DNA of 64,000 bases, from the IMG/VR virus record IMGVR_UViG_3300023174_005338, positions 186,001 through 250,000 of that record, one strand, 5' to 3'. Positions 21,330 to 29,460 of the stretch are shown piece after piece. Numbering within the stretch: the stretch's first letter is position 1; every line of letters starts with the position of its first letter. The notes below the pieces were generated by a model, which saw only the letters and a list, made by a program, of their open reading frames with translations, was not told where the DNA came from and searched no databases. The DNA comes from a virus. The position numbers and the translations under genes are program-made.

Positions 21330-22264
21330 ATATACTACGCGGTTTAATTTTATCATTGATCTTGTTTGCCACCGGTGTGCATGCAGATAAAAAGAATATC
21401 ACAGTGACTCTGCCATTTCCAGCCGGCGGCGCCACAGATCGAGTTTGGCGAGTATTGGATTCCAAGCTCACTGAGCAATTGCAAAGTCACGGTATCAAGC
21501 TACAGACAGAATACAGGGTCGGAGCCGGGGGCGGCATAGCCGGCACACATGTGGCCACTGCACCGGTTGGTGAAACACGTTTGCTGTTCACAAGTGCTAG
21601 TCTAATGATAGCACCCAGCTCAAATGACAATATAAATTATCGACCCAACGATTTTACAATGTTGGGATATTTTGGAAGTTTGCCAATGATGGTAGTAGTT
21701 CCAGCTGCTGGGCCAAAAAACATCAAGGAATTACAACAACTGTGTCGGACTAGGCCTATAATGTATGGGTCAGCTGGTGTTGGATCAACTGTGCATTTGG
21801 TTTCAGAAGAATTTTTAAAGTCTATCAACTGTTCTGCCACCCATGTGCCTTATAAAGGTGCCCCTGCAGCCATGCCTGATCTTGTGTCAGCACGCCTGGA
21901 TTTTGTAGTTGACTGGATTTCCAGCCCGACCATGAGCTTGGTCGAACAGAATCGACTCAATGTTGTTTTGATATTAGGACAAAACAGACTTAAACAATTT
22001 CCTCAGGTGCCAACTGCTGGGCAGGCAGGTTTAAAATTAGAGGCTCTAAATAATTGGCAGGTATTTGTAGCAAACAGCACAGCTGATACCAAGGAAATTG
22101 AAATCATACGTCGAGCCGTGCAACGAGTCATGCGCGATCCAGACAATCTAAAACTATTTACAGATCTAGGACTGGAAGGTGCAGGTAATACAGTTGATGA
22201 AAATTTTTTGTTTGACAACTATCAATATTATCAAAAAATCATTAAAAAATACAACTTAAAGTAA
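21326..22264 (+). CDS. Bug/TctC-family periplasmic solute-binding protein (copy 1)
   Basis: Start at 21326 (GAGGAA upstream) gives a signal peptide MNILRGLILSLILFATGVHA, cleaved before DKK. Mature features of the Bug/TctC family: TVTLPFPAGGATDRVWR, GAGGGIAGTHVA, YGSAGVGSTVHL, VPYKGAPAAMPDLVSARLD. These proteins bind carboxylates and related small molecules and work with tripartite tricarboxylate transporters, whose membrane subunits are not in the window. The family is hugely expanded in Burkholderiales, so host origin is likely. 312 aa, full length. Confidence 0.92.
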   Translation: MNILRGLILSLILFATGVHADKKNITVTLPFPAGGATDRVWRVLDSKLTEQLQSHGIKLQTEYRVGAGGGIAGTHVATAPVGETRLLFTSASLMIAPSSNDNINYRPNDFTMLGYFGSLPMMVVVPAAGPKNIKELQQLCRTRPIMYGSAGVGSTVHLVSEEFLKSINCSATHVPYKGAPAAMPDLVSARLDFVVDWISSPTMSLVEQNRLNVVLILGQNRLKQFPQVPTAGQAGLKLEALNNWQVFVANSTADTKEIEIIRRAVQRVMRDPDNLKLFTDLGLEGAGNTVDENFLFDNYQYYQKIIKKYNLK

Positions 22265-22300
22265 TCGAATACTTGGTATGCAACTTGTTTTGTTTATGTC

Positions 22301-22343
22301 GCAATCATTGTCAATGATTGCACTAATCAACGCATTTGATTAG
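22301..22343. repeat. Two consecutive perfect inverted repeats
   Basis: GCAATCATT-GTC-AATGATTGC (22301-22321), then CTAATCA-ACGCATT-TGATTAG (22323-22343). No T run follows. They fill the space between the TctC-like gene and the late-type box, and may insulate the downstream gene or bind a regulator. Confidence 0.6.
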
Positions 22344-22348
22344 ATTGG

Positions 22349-22356
22349 TATAAATA
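22349..22356 (+). promoter_or_regulatory. T4-late-type box TATAAATA
   Basis: Perfect match to the T4 late promoter consensus, followed by a 60-base leader containing GCTGAC-TTTC-GTCAGC and AAGGAGAT before the ATG at 22419. Confidence 0.65.
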
Positions 22357-22418
22357 CTTGATAAAATTGCTGACTTTCGTCAGCCGATGACACGTTCATA
22401 CAAATCAAGGAGATAAAA

Positions 22419-23366
22419 ATGACCGATAAACTTAAACTTCGTTGGGTTTTAGCACACGTACCTTACGATCTATTCCTGCGCAGTGCAGCAGCCTTTGCTA
22501 AAAAAGCTCACGAAATCAGTAATGGTCAAATTGAAATTGAGATCATGGGTCTTGAACAATACGAACAACGATACAACAACAATCAACCCGTCAACAAATA
22601 TGAAGTGTTGAATCTGGTTGATCAGGGTGTTATTGAAATGAGTCAGATGTACAATGCACAACTGGGTGCGATCAATCATGATCTACGTGCTTTGGACATG
22701 CCTTATCTGTTTGAAAATCACGAACATGCACGCCGTGTGCTTGACGGAGATATCGGACTCGACATGCTACAAGGTCTTTCCAAAAACAGCAACGTTAGAG
22801 GATTGGCATTTACATATTCAGGTGGATTCCGCATGATGGTGGCCAATGAGCCCTTGGAATCAGTGAATGACATTTCTGGACAACGAGTTCGCGTGGGACT
22901 CACACCAGTGGCTTCTGACACTTTCCGTTTGCTGGGTGCAGATCCAGTGGCCATGGGTGTGCATGCTGTAGCTGATGCCTTGAGAGACAATCAAGTGGAT
23001 ATTGGTGAAAATACCTGGGCTAGATTTTTCCGATCTGGTGTGTCGCACTATGCCACCCACGTGGCCAACACACGTCACAGCCTGTTCCTGACTGCAATTA
23101 TAATTAACAAAAACGTCTGGAATGGATTCACTGCCGAAACACAGGCCATGCTACAAGCAGCAGCATTACAAGCAGCCGAAGAAGAGCGCCAAGAAAGTTT
23201 AGCAGACAATGACGCAGTCATGGCCAAATGCCAAGAAGTCGGCATCAAGGTCTGGGACTGGAGTGATGAGCAATGTGCAGAAATGAAAGCAATCACAGCA
23301 CCTGTGTATGAAAAATACAAGGATCAGTTTTCAACCAACCTTATTGACAAAATCAAACAGTCATAA
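22419..23366 (+). CDS. TRAP-type (DctP family) solute-binding protein lacking a signal peptide
   Basis: 315 aa. Blocks typical of DctP: KLRWVLAHVPYDLFLRSAAA at the N-terminus, LRALDMPYLFENHEHARRVL, LAFTYSGGFRMMVAN, ISGQRVRVGLTPVASDTFRL and an IGENTWARFF region. In TRAP systems such proteins bind organic acids in the periplasm. Here the mature domain begins five residues after the ATG and a strong AAGGAGAT fixes the start, so there is no export signal; the protein should stay in the cytoplasm or in the virion. No TRAP membrane subunit is present. Function therefore probably differs from uptake. Confidence 0.87.
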   Translation: MTDKLKLRWVLAHVPYDLFLRSAAAFAKKAHEISNGQIEIEIMGLEQYEQRYNNNQPVNKYEVLNLVDQGVIEMSQMYNAQLGAINHDLRALDMPYLFENHEHARRVLDGDIGLDMLQGLSKNSNVRGLAFTYSGGFRMMVANEPLESVNDISGQRVRVGLTPVASDTFRLLGADPVAMGVHAVADALRDNQVDIGENTWARFFRSGVSHYATHVANTRHSLFLTAIIINKNVWNGFTAETQAMLQAAALQAAEEERQESLADNDAVMAKCQEVGIKVWDWSDEQCAEMKAITAPVYEKYKDQFSTNLIDKIKQS

Positions 23367-23370
23367 CACA

Positions 23371-23391
23371 CTCGAGCGCAATGCGCTCGAG
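23371..23391. terminator. Hairpin CTCGAGCGC-AAT-GCGCTCGAG between convergent genes
   Basis: Nine perfect GC-rich pairs between the converging DctP-like and 2OG-oxygenase genes. There is no T run on the exit side in either direction, so termination would be weak or Rho-assisted; transcript protection is equally likely. Confidence 0.5.
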
Positions 23392-23392
23392 A

Positions 23393-23965
23393 TCAAAAAA
23401 GGTTTTTGATCTTATCTGGAAGTTGTACAAAACTGATCTGTAGATTGATTCTTGGACTGACAAGATTTTCGGTGCTGTGCAACACCTGCCCGTTCAACAG
23501 ATACCAGGTATTTGCCGGAACTCGGATCGAATCTATCAAAGTTAGATCCGAGTATCGACCTCGGGCCAGTCCATCCTCTCTCACAACAGGGTGATTTTTT
23601 TCCTGCCAAAAACAAACTTCTGCATCTGGGCCCCCGTTGGTGATAGGAAATATCAACACATAATTCCTAACCTTGTCGGTATGTGCACCGGTGCTGGAAA
23701 TATCAGGAGCACCATCGCAGTACATGACAGTTGTGAATAACATGTCATTGCATATGTGTTGGCGCATCCAGGATTCACAGTCACGGGGTGGCACACGACA
23801 CATGTTGCGTCGGGCTGGTCCGTTGCATCCACGCCAGTCTTCCAAAATTCTTATTCCTGTGTATCCCATGTTGTGTTCTTGTGGAATGTTGCTTGTATCG
23901 ATTTGATCCAACAAGGTTTTTGGAGGTACAGGAAGACCAGGTAAAAGTTTGTAATTCCATGTCAT
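23393..23965 (-). CDS. 2OG-Fe(II) oxygenase-like protein
   Basis: 190 aa. GAHTDKVRNYVLIFPI gives the His-x-Asp of the iron facial triad, and LHSTENLVSPRINLQISF gives the distal His and the Arg that binds 2-oxoglutarate. The double-stranded beta-helix enzymes of this class hydroxylate amino acids, peptides or bases. A second member lies at 41873. It starts divergently from the nitronate-monooxygenase-like gene. Confidence 0.7.
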   Translation of the reverse strand: MTWNYKLLPGLPVPPKTLLDQIDTSNIPQEHNMGYTGIRILEDWRGCNGPARRNMCRVPPRDCESWMRQHICNDMLFTTVMYCDGAPDISSTGAHTDKVRNYVLIFPITNGGPDAEVCFWQEKNHPVVREDGLARGRYSDLTLIDSIRVPANTWYLLNGQVLHSTENLVSPRINLQISFVQLPDKIKNLF

Positions 23966-23993
23966 GCAATTACTTATGGCGGGTCACCGGTCA

Positions 23994-24000
23994 CTAAATA
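23994..24000 (+). promoter_or_regulatory. Late-type box CTAAATA
   Basis: CTAAATA, 23 bases before the ATG at 24024. The same heptamer precedes the porin (11228) and the second TctC-like gene (26290). Confidence 0.5.
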
Positions 24001-24023
24001 TCACACATTTTACAAAATCTTTG

Positions 24024-24920
24024 ATGTCTTTTTTCAAATCCACTTATCCCATCATGTGCGCTGTAATGAACGGTGCAAGTGATATATCACTGGCCAAAGC
24101 AGTTGCACGGGCTGGAGCCACTCCCAGTTTGATGTTGTGGATACGTGATGCTCATGGTAACAAAAACTACCAATTGCTAGACCGAACCCTGGATGAATTT
24201 AAGACAGCCACCGGACACTGTGACTTGGTACTGGGTTTAATTTTTGATGATTTGTTAGATTACAACATGGTCAAATTGGTCAATGATTATCAAGTGGGGT
24301 ATGTGGAATTTTTGTCAGACCTGGTGGCACCAGAAGAGATCATGAAAGATCCCAAGGCTACCATACTGATGAAAAAAGCAAAAAAAACAACCAAAATACT
24401 GTGCAGAGTGTCGGATCACAATCAAATGTGCTGGTTTGCCGATGCATATTGTGCCAAAGGTTCAGATGGGGCAGGGTTTGGCGGCAAACTCACAGTTGAA
24501 CAGATGTTTGTCAAACAAAAAAATTTTACTCCAGACATACCTGTAATTCCATATGGTGGTATAGGTCTGGCAGAACACGTCAAACATTACACTGACCTAG
24601 GCGCACCAGGCGTGGCTGTTGGTACCTTGTTGGCGGCCAGTCAAGAAAGTTGTGTGAGTGCCCAAATCAAAGAGGCCATGATCAAAGCCACCAGTGAAGA
24701 TCTCTATAGATTCCCTGACACCGGACAACGAGCTCTGATTCTGGGCTCTTTGTCTGAAATCAACAAGGACACTCGACACTGGAACAAATTAGACAGCCTA
24801 AAAGCTGGCATCCACGGTGATGGAACCCAAGGCTTGATTTATGCTGGTCAAAGCATTGACTATGTTACAAAAATACGTACCGTGGAAGATATAGTTAAAG
24901 ATTTAGCGAAACTTGTATAA
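24024..24920 (+). CDS. Nitronate monooxygenase-like flavoprotein
   Basis: 298 aa from the ATG at 24024; an upstream in-frame start would overlap the divergent gene. TIM-barrel features of the nitronate monooxygenase/2-nitropropane dioxygenase family: YPIMCAVMNGASDISLAKAV, KGSDGAGFGGK, IPVIPYGGIGLAEHVKHY, GAPGVAVGTLLAAS and a C-terminal QGLIYAGQSIDYV. These FMN enzymes oxidise alkyl nitronates or propionate-3-nitronate. Rare in phages to my knowledge; it may detoxify or supply a modified acyl group. Confidence 0.82.
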   Translation: MSFFKSTYPIMCAVMNGASDISLAKAVARAGATPSLMLWIRDAHGNKNYQLLDRTLDEFKTATGHCDLVLGLIFDDLLDYNMVKLVNDYQVGYVEFLSDLVAPEEIMKDPKATILMKKAKKTTKILCRVSDHNQMCWFADAYCAKGSDGAGFGGKLTVEQMFVKQKNFTPDIPVIPYGGIGLAEHVKHYTDLGAPGVAVGTLLAASQESCVSAQIKEAMIKATSEDLYRFPDTGQRALILGSLSEINKDTRHWNKLDSLKAGIHGDGTQGLIYAGQSIDYVTKIRTVEDIVKDLAKLV

Positions 24921-24927
24921 AACCAAG

Positions 24928-26229
24928 TCAACAAGACCAATGGTCGGTGGCAATCAAATCACTGGCACTGAATATTTTTCCGTTTATTGTGGTAATTTTG
25001 CTGGGTGGCATGGTCTGACCATGTAATTTTCCTACAGTGTACATCGGAGATTGATATCTAAGATATTGCCCAATGTCTCCATTACGGGCCTTGACAAAAA
25101 ACTTGGGATTTATCAGGGCCTGATGTGCATTTATGGCATGTTGCCAAGGCTTCAAATATTCCTGTGCATGTGGGTCAGAATGAAACCAATGGAACCATTC
25201 GGGACTATGGTGTGTGTTGGTTTGTTTATGAACCTGGAATGTTTTATGATCGTAACTGGGATACAACACAGCTTTTTTCAAGCGACGGGTTGTTTCGGAA
25301 CTTTCTTTTCTGATTTGGTTGACAGTATTTTTATGTGTCTCCCAACAGGCAAATGCTTTTCTGAAATGTGGATATTGATTGAGAAACAACAACAATGCCT
25401 GGGCTTGTTCACGAACTATCTCTGGCATGTCCGGAGTCCAATAAAAAAATTCTATGTTACGAGCCCATCCATCTGGCATGACATCACTTTTGCTGCCAGC
25501 ATTGGCGGCCATGTCATCAAAATACACACACAGCCAATCGTCGATGATTTTTACAAAAGGAGTATCAACTGCCAAAATTCCAGCCACACTGCCGTGTTGA
25601 TCTGTGCGTTGCCTTAACACTTGATCTAGAGCACGCCAACGTTGAATTACACTGTAGCTGTGTTTTTCTGCAATGAGTATGGTATCGTCGTGGCATTCGT
25701 TTTCTTCCAACTCAGACAAAACGTCACAGATAGTGACCTTGACTCTTGGATAGTTTTGTTGCAACCAGCGTAGCTTGGGCTCAATGGCAAAATCCCATTC
25801 ACTGGACATGTTTTGTGGCCGGGTGTCTTTGCTGGGATTATAACGACCTTTGAGACGACTGTGAGGCCATAGAATCACCACTTCATCCAGATGTATATTG
25901 TTCAATAAAAAGCTGTGCAGTACGGTCGTGCTGTCGCCGCCGCCGGACCAGGCCAGACAAAGCCATTTGTATTTTTGCCGCAGTTGCCAGGCGCGGTCTC
26001 GATAAAGATCATTCAGAGTCCGACCATTGGTCTGCATCCAATTGATTTTGTCATAGGTTGATCTGTTGAAATTCCAACTGATGTCCTGGCCGGTTCTGGT
26101 GGCTTCTTGCATGGCATACACTTTATGATTGAACGCTCGTTGGCCCACTTGGTAGTATCCATTCTTGGCAAAAAAAGATAAGCTAGCTGCGGTATCTGCC
26201 ACCACTGGCAAAGAAAATGATTCAGTCAT
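24928..26229 (-). CDS. PP-loop ATPase-like protein (copy 2)
   Basis: 433 aa from the ATG at 26229. AWSGGGDSTTVLHSFLL is the PP-loop; TLNDLYRDRAWQLRQKY before it and LDEVVILWP after it parallel the protein at 20187, as does YWTPDMPEIVREQAQ against YWAPELPQIVIKQVH further down. So the two form a paralogous pair of unknown ATP-dependent ligases or pyrophosphatases. A GTAAATA box lies 8 bases before this ATG. It converges with the nitronate-monooxygenase-like gene with 7 bases between. Confidence 0.72.
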   Translation of the reverse strand: MTESFSLPVVADTAASLSFFAKNGYYQVGQRAFNHKVYAMQEATRTGQDISWNFNRSTYDKINWMQTNGRTLNDLYRDRAWQLRQKYKWLCLAWSGGGDSTTVLHSFLLNNIHLDEVVILWPHSRLKGRYNPSKDTRPQNMSSEWDFAIEPKLRWLQQNYPRVKVTICDVLSELEENECHDDTILIAEKHSYSVIQRWRALDQVLRQRTDQHGSVAGILAVDTPFVKIIDDWLCVYFDDMAANAGSKSDVMPDGWARNIEFFYWTPDMPEIVREQAQALLLFLNQYPHFRKAFACWETHKNTVNQIRKESSETTRRLKKAVLYPSYDHKTFQVHKQTNTHHSPEWFHWFHSDPHAQEYLKPWQHAINAHQALINPKFFVKARNGDIGQYLRYQSPMYTVGKLHGQTMPPSKITTINGKIFSASDLIATDHWSC

Positions 26230-26237
26230 ACTGCATT

Positions 26238-26244
26238 TATTTAC
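26238..26244 (-). promoter_or_regulatory. Late-type box GTAAATA (minus strand)
   Basis: GTAAATA on the minus strand, 8 bases from the ATG at 26229. Forms a divergent pair with CTAAATA at 26290. Confidence 0.4.
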
Positions 26245-26289
26245 AGGCATCTGCATTTGTCTAAAAATAAACAGTGGTCATGACTCAAA

Positions 26290-26296
26290 CTAAATA
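26290..26296 (+). promoter_or_regulatory. Late-type box CTAAATA
   Basis: CTAAATA, 23 bases before the ATG at 26320; identical spacing to the box at 23994 and its gene. Confidence 0.5.
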
Positions 26297-26319
26297 TAGG
26301 TCTATCAGTTGGAAATCAT

Positions 26320-27210
26320 ATGAACATTATACGTGCAATATTGACAACTTTCCTTTGTTGGACTACTGTGGCCACGGCACAACCCAAATTAGAAATAGTT
26401 GTGCCTAATCCTCCTGGAGGAACCACGGATCAAGTGGCACGGCACATACAGTCTATTTTGTCTAGTCACACTGACAGATCTGTCATAGTTGTCAATAAAC
26501 CCGGTGCTTTTGGTAAAATAGCCATGGACTATGTGACCAGCAACTCGACCAAAAAAGACATGATACTGATAATCAGCACAGGAACTTTTGTACAGTCTGT
26601 GATAGACAGTAACAATGACTTGAAGAATTTTTATGTGGTAGCTCCTGTGATGACAACTCAAAGTGTGTTGGTGACTACCACAACATCTAATATCCGCAAC
26701 TGGAAAGAATTCTTGGCGCGAGCACGCAATGAACCTCTCAGTTGTGGTGTCAGCAACGGTGCTTCTAATCTGGCCGCTCAATACCTAATAAAAAAATTAA
26801 ACTTGCCCAATGTAGAAATTATTCCATTCAGTGGCAGCACAGGGGTCAATACATCTTTGCTTGGTAACCATATACAATGCGCCTTTGATACTTTGACTAC
26901 CCTGCAACCGCTGATTCAAGATGGAAAACTCTCCATATTGGCCACCATGGCCAACAAACCTCCCAAGCAATATCCCAATTTGCTATCAATCGAACAGAAT
27001 GTCCCTGGGTTTGATTTCCAAAACTGGTACGCCGTGGCTGTACATGATAAATCGTCAACAGAATTCATGAACTGGTATAGATTGGTCATGCCACAACTGC
27101 TCCAAGGAATTTCTAGTTTTGATGGAGTTTATGCAACACGCCCTCGGGCAGATTGGATCTCTGATCAAACTCAATTTGTTAACACCATGCTACAATACAA
27201 CAAAAAATAG
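26320..27210 (+). CDS. Bug/TctC-family periplasmic solute-binding protein (copy 2)
   Basis: 296 aa with signal peptide MNIIRAILTTFLCWTTVATA cleaved near AQ-PK. Family blocks: LEIVVPNPPGGTTDQVARHI, VNKPGAFGKIAMDYV, CGVSNGASNLAAQYLIKK, IIPFSGSTGVNTSLLGNHIQ. It is clearly diverged from copy 1 and so probably has another ligand. No transporter genes are near. Product goes to the periplasm of the infected cell. Confidence 0.9.
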   Translation: MNIIRAILTTFLCWTTVATAQPKLEIVVPNPPGGTTDQVARHIQSILSSHTDRSVIVVNKPGAFGKIAMDYVTSNSTKKDMILIISTGTFVQSVIDSNNDLKNFYVVAPVMTTQSVLVTTTTSNIRNWKEFLARARNEPLSCGVSNGASNLAAQYLIKKLNLPNVEIIPFSGSTGVNTSLLGNHIQCAFDTLTTLQPLIQDGKLSILATMANKPPKQYPNLLSIEQNVPGFDFQNWYAVAVHDKSSTEFMNWYRLVMPQLLQGISSFDGVYATRPRADWISDQTQFVNTMLQYNKK

Positions 27211-27236
27211 CTGTTGCTTTTACGCCACATATTAGG

Positions 27237-27265
27237 TTGACCAGCAATGCCTGTTTTGTTACAAT
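27237..27265 (+). promoter_or_regulatory. Sigma70-type promoter TTGACC-N17-TACAAT
   Basis: Hexamers at 27237-27242 and 27260-27265, 17-base spacer; leads to the MoxR gene with an AAGGA site. The VWA gene has a matching TTGACC promoter at 31279. Confidence 0.75.
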
Positions 27266-27322
27266 ATACTTTATTGAACATAATTCAATAAATTATTTTA
27301 ACTTAAAAACAAGGACACAGCC

Positions 27323-28408
27323 ATGTCAGATACAAGAACCGTAACATCGGTGCAGGCTCGCAAAAGTCTTCTCCGAGCATTCAGCAAAAAACGCCCACTC
27401 TTTTTGTGGGGGCCTCCTGGCATCGGTAAAAGTGAATTGGTAGCAGACATTGCCCAAGAACTTGGTGGTTACATGATCGACCTCCGACTTGGTCAGATGG
27501 AGCCCACTGATATCCGTGGTATTCCGTTTTACAACAAAGATTCTGGCAAAATGGACTGGGCTGAACCGGTAGATCTTCCTACCAAAGAATTTGCCAGCCA
27601 GTATCCCATCGTGGTGCTATTCTTGGACGAGATGAATAGTGCCGCACCAAGTGTGCAAGCCGCGGCCTATCAGTTGATTCTTAATCGTCGCTGTGGCAAA
27701 TACTTCTTGCCTGACAATGTGGTCATGGTGGCTGCAGGTAATCGTGAAAGCGACAAAGGTGTGACCTATCGTATGCCCACGCCCTTGGCCAATCGTTTCA
27801 TACACCAAGAAATGCGTGTGGACTTTGCGAGTTATCAAGAGTGGGCAGTCAACAACAACATCCACAAAGACGTGGTTGGTTATTTGAGTTTTGCCAAGCA
27901 GGACTTGTATGACTTTGATCCCAAATCAGCCAGCCGTGCCTTTGCAACACCAAGGTCATGGACATTCGTAAGTGAATTGCTTGAAGATGAAGATGGCGAT
28001 GATGACACTATCATGAACTTGATTGCAGGTACTGTGGGCGAAGGTCTTGCTGTGAAGTTCATGGCACACCGCAAGGTTGCTGGACGCATGCCCAAGCCCG
28101 AAGATATCTTGAGTGGCAAAGAGAAAGATCTCAATGTCAAAGAAGTAAGTGCCATGTACAGCCTGGTCATCAGTATGTGCTACGAACTCAAAGGTGCTAT
28201 TGAACGCAAGGTGCCGGACAAACAGTTCCATGAAATGGCCGACCACTTCTTCAAGTACATGATGCAGAACTTTGAGACCGAGCTTGTGGTCATGGGTGCC
28301 CGTATTGCACTTACCACCTACAACTTACCGTTCCAGCCTACCAAGCTCAAGAATTTTGATGAGTTCCACAACCGCTTCGGCAAGTATATTTTGCAAGCTT
28401 CGGCCTAG
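27323..28408 (+). CDS. MoxR-family AAA+ ATPase
   Basis: 361 aa. Walker A GPPGIGKSEL (residues 30-39), Walker B VVLFLDEMNSA (97-107), sensor-like AAGNRESD and TPLANRFIH (arginine finger region). MoxR ATPases act as chaperones with VWA-domain partners, inserting metals or assembling complexes. The partner is the protein at 31337, which has a related promoter but is separated by eight small genes and a 243 aa gene. Confidence 0.9.
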   Translation: MSDTRTVTSVQARKSLLRAFSKKRPLFLWGPPGIGKSELVADIAQELGGYMIDLRLGQMEPTDIRGIPFYNKDSGKMDWAEPVDLPTKEFASQYPIVVLFLDEMNSAAPSVQAAAYQLILNRRCGKYFLPDNVVMVAAGNRESDKGVTYRMPTPLANRFIHQEMRVDFASYQEWAVNNNIHKDVVGYLSFAKQDLYDFDPKSASRAFATPRSWTFVSELLEDEDGDDDTIMNLIAGTVGEGLAVKFMAHRKVAGRMPKPEDILSGKEKDLNVKEVSAMYSLVISMCYELKGAIERKVPDKQFHEMADHFFKYMMQNFETELVVMGARIALTTYNLPFQPTKLKNFDEFHNRFGKYILQASA

Positions 28409-28418
28409 AGATAGGCCC

Positions 28419-28459
28419 GGAAGGCTGTGGTTCAACAAGGCTGTGTCCTACAGCCTTCC
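28419..28459 (+). terminator. Long hairpin after MoxR gene
   Basis: GGAAGGCTGT pairs with ACAGCCTTCC (10 bp) around a 21-base loop; only a short T-rich stretch follows. A weak terminator or processing site between the MoxR gene and the small-gene array. Confidence 0.5.
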
Positions 28460-28477
28460 ATCTTTGATTGACTGCAT

Positions 28478-28822
28478 ATGAACTATACTGTTACCCGACT
28501 GGATCGTAGATACGCTTACTGGGAGGAATTCAACTACATGATTGAGTTCCATAAAAATCGTGAGTGGGGCATGGGCACAGGTGTGCTAGACTTTGACCGT
28601 GCCAGAAAGTGGTTCAATGAGACCTACGGTTGGAGCCAGGAAGTAGACACCCGTAGAGAAATGGTTGCCAGCAAGGTGCGCTTGAACATAGACATACACG
28701 ATTTCAGTTATCTCAACACCGACTGGGCTTGGAGTTGTAGATATCAAGAATACAGGATCTATGTGAGCGATTCGGCCTTGACCATGTTTGAATTAAAGTG
28801 GAGACAGCATGCGCCTGCCTGA
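28478..28822 (+). CDS. Small-gene array member 1, 114 aa
   Basis: First of a chain of overlapping small genes. Rich in Tyr, Trp and Arg; C-terminus SDSALTMFELKWRQ carries the ending shared by its neighbours (acidic, two residues, hydrophobic-F-x-L-K-W). No known domain. No clear ribosome site at the ATG; it begins 18 bases after the hairpin that follows the MoxR gene. Confidence 0.68.
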   Translation: MNYTVTRLDRRYAYWEEFNYMIEFHKNREWGMGTGVLDFDRARKWFNETYGWSQEVDTRREMVASKVRLNIDIHDFSYLNTDWAWSCRYQEYRIYVSDSALTMFELKWRQHAPA

Positions 28823-29024
28823 TCCAGACTGGCCTTACATCTGCTACACCAGCCACCCTTGGCCCGAAGTGCAGGATTGGTGTGAGGCCAACGTTGGTGT
28901 GTTTGATCAGGATTGGTACAAGCTGGGCGAAGATATTATGGCCAGCATGATGACAGATTACAAAAGCACCTACATGTTCCGTGACGAGCATCATGCTGTG
29001 CTGTTCCAGTTAAGGTGGACATGA
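28809..29024 (+). CDS. Small-gene array member 2, 71 aa
   Basis: Overlaps member 1 by 14 bases. Begins MRLPDPDWPYICYTSHPWP and ends FRDEHHAVLFQLRWT, the array ending in its clearest form. Small, aromatic-rich; function unknown. Confidence 0.7.
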   Translation: MRLPDPDWPYICYTSHPWPEVQDWCEANVGVFDQDWYKLGEDIMASMMTDYKSTYMFRDEHHAVLFQLRWT

Positions 29025-29233
29025 TCAGAGTATTGGTCAAAAACGCCCAACAAGCCATGGATCTCAAACAGCGGGTGCTGGATGCTGGCTTGATTTTGCA
29101 TGAAGATTTTACCTGGGAATATAGACCTGACCCTTATGACGGCTACGACGACAGCTCACATGCACACCCTGAAGTCAGATTCATATTCCGCGATCCTGCA
29201 CAGGAAACTTTTTTTAGGATGCGATTTGAATGA
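29021..29233 (+). CDS. Small-gene array member 3, 70 aa
   Basis: ATG at 29021 overlaps the previous stop (ATGA). N-terminus IRVLVKNAQQAMDLKQRVL looks like a beta-alpha unit; C-terminus FRDPAQETFFRMRFE is the array ending. Function unknown. Confidence 0.7.
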   Translation: MIRVLVKNAQQAMDLKQRVLDAGLILHEDFTWEYRPDPYDGYDDSSHAHPEVRFIFRDPAQETFFRMRFE

Positions 29234-29460
29234 TCCAGTTAGATCTATGGCCTCCGCCGCCATGGACCGAGGTTGTGGTCACTTGGGAGACCATGTTGCA
29301 CAATGCTGATCGGGTACCCAATAACATTACTGAGTGGTGTTATAGACATCCTGGGCACGGACGTTGGCACCTGCATGGGTTCCAGAGTACCGAAGGATTT
29401 GCTTTTAGATTTGAAGATGCTCGCGATGCTACCATATTTAGATTGTTCTGGGTTCGATGA
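29230..29460 (+). CDS. Small-gene array member 4, 76 aa
   Basis: ATGA-coupled to member 3. Contains WCYRHPGHGRWHLHGFQ and ends FEDARDATIFRLFWVR, with the shared acidic-x-x-x-A-F-x-L pattern. Function unknown. Confidence 0.7.
   Translation: MIQLDLWPPPPWTEVVVTWETMLHNADRVPNNITEWCYRHPGHGRWHLHGFQSTEGFAFRFEDARDATIFRLFWVR

Noticed and set aside
25051-25617. Plus-strand 188 aa frame inside the second PP-loop gene
   Set aside because: It is antisense to a 433 aa protein with PP-loop and paralogue; no start signal.
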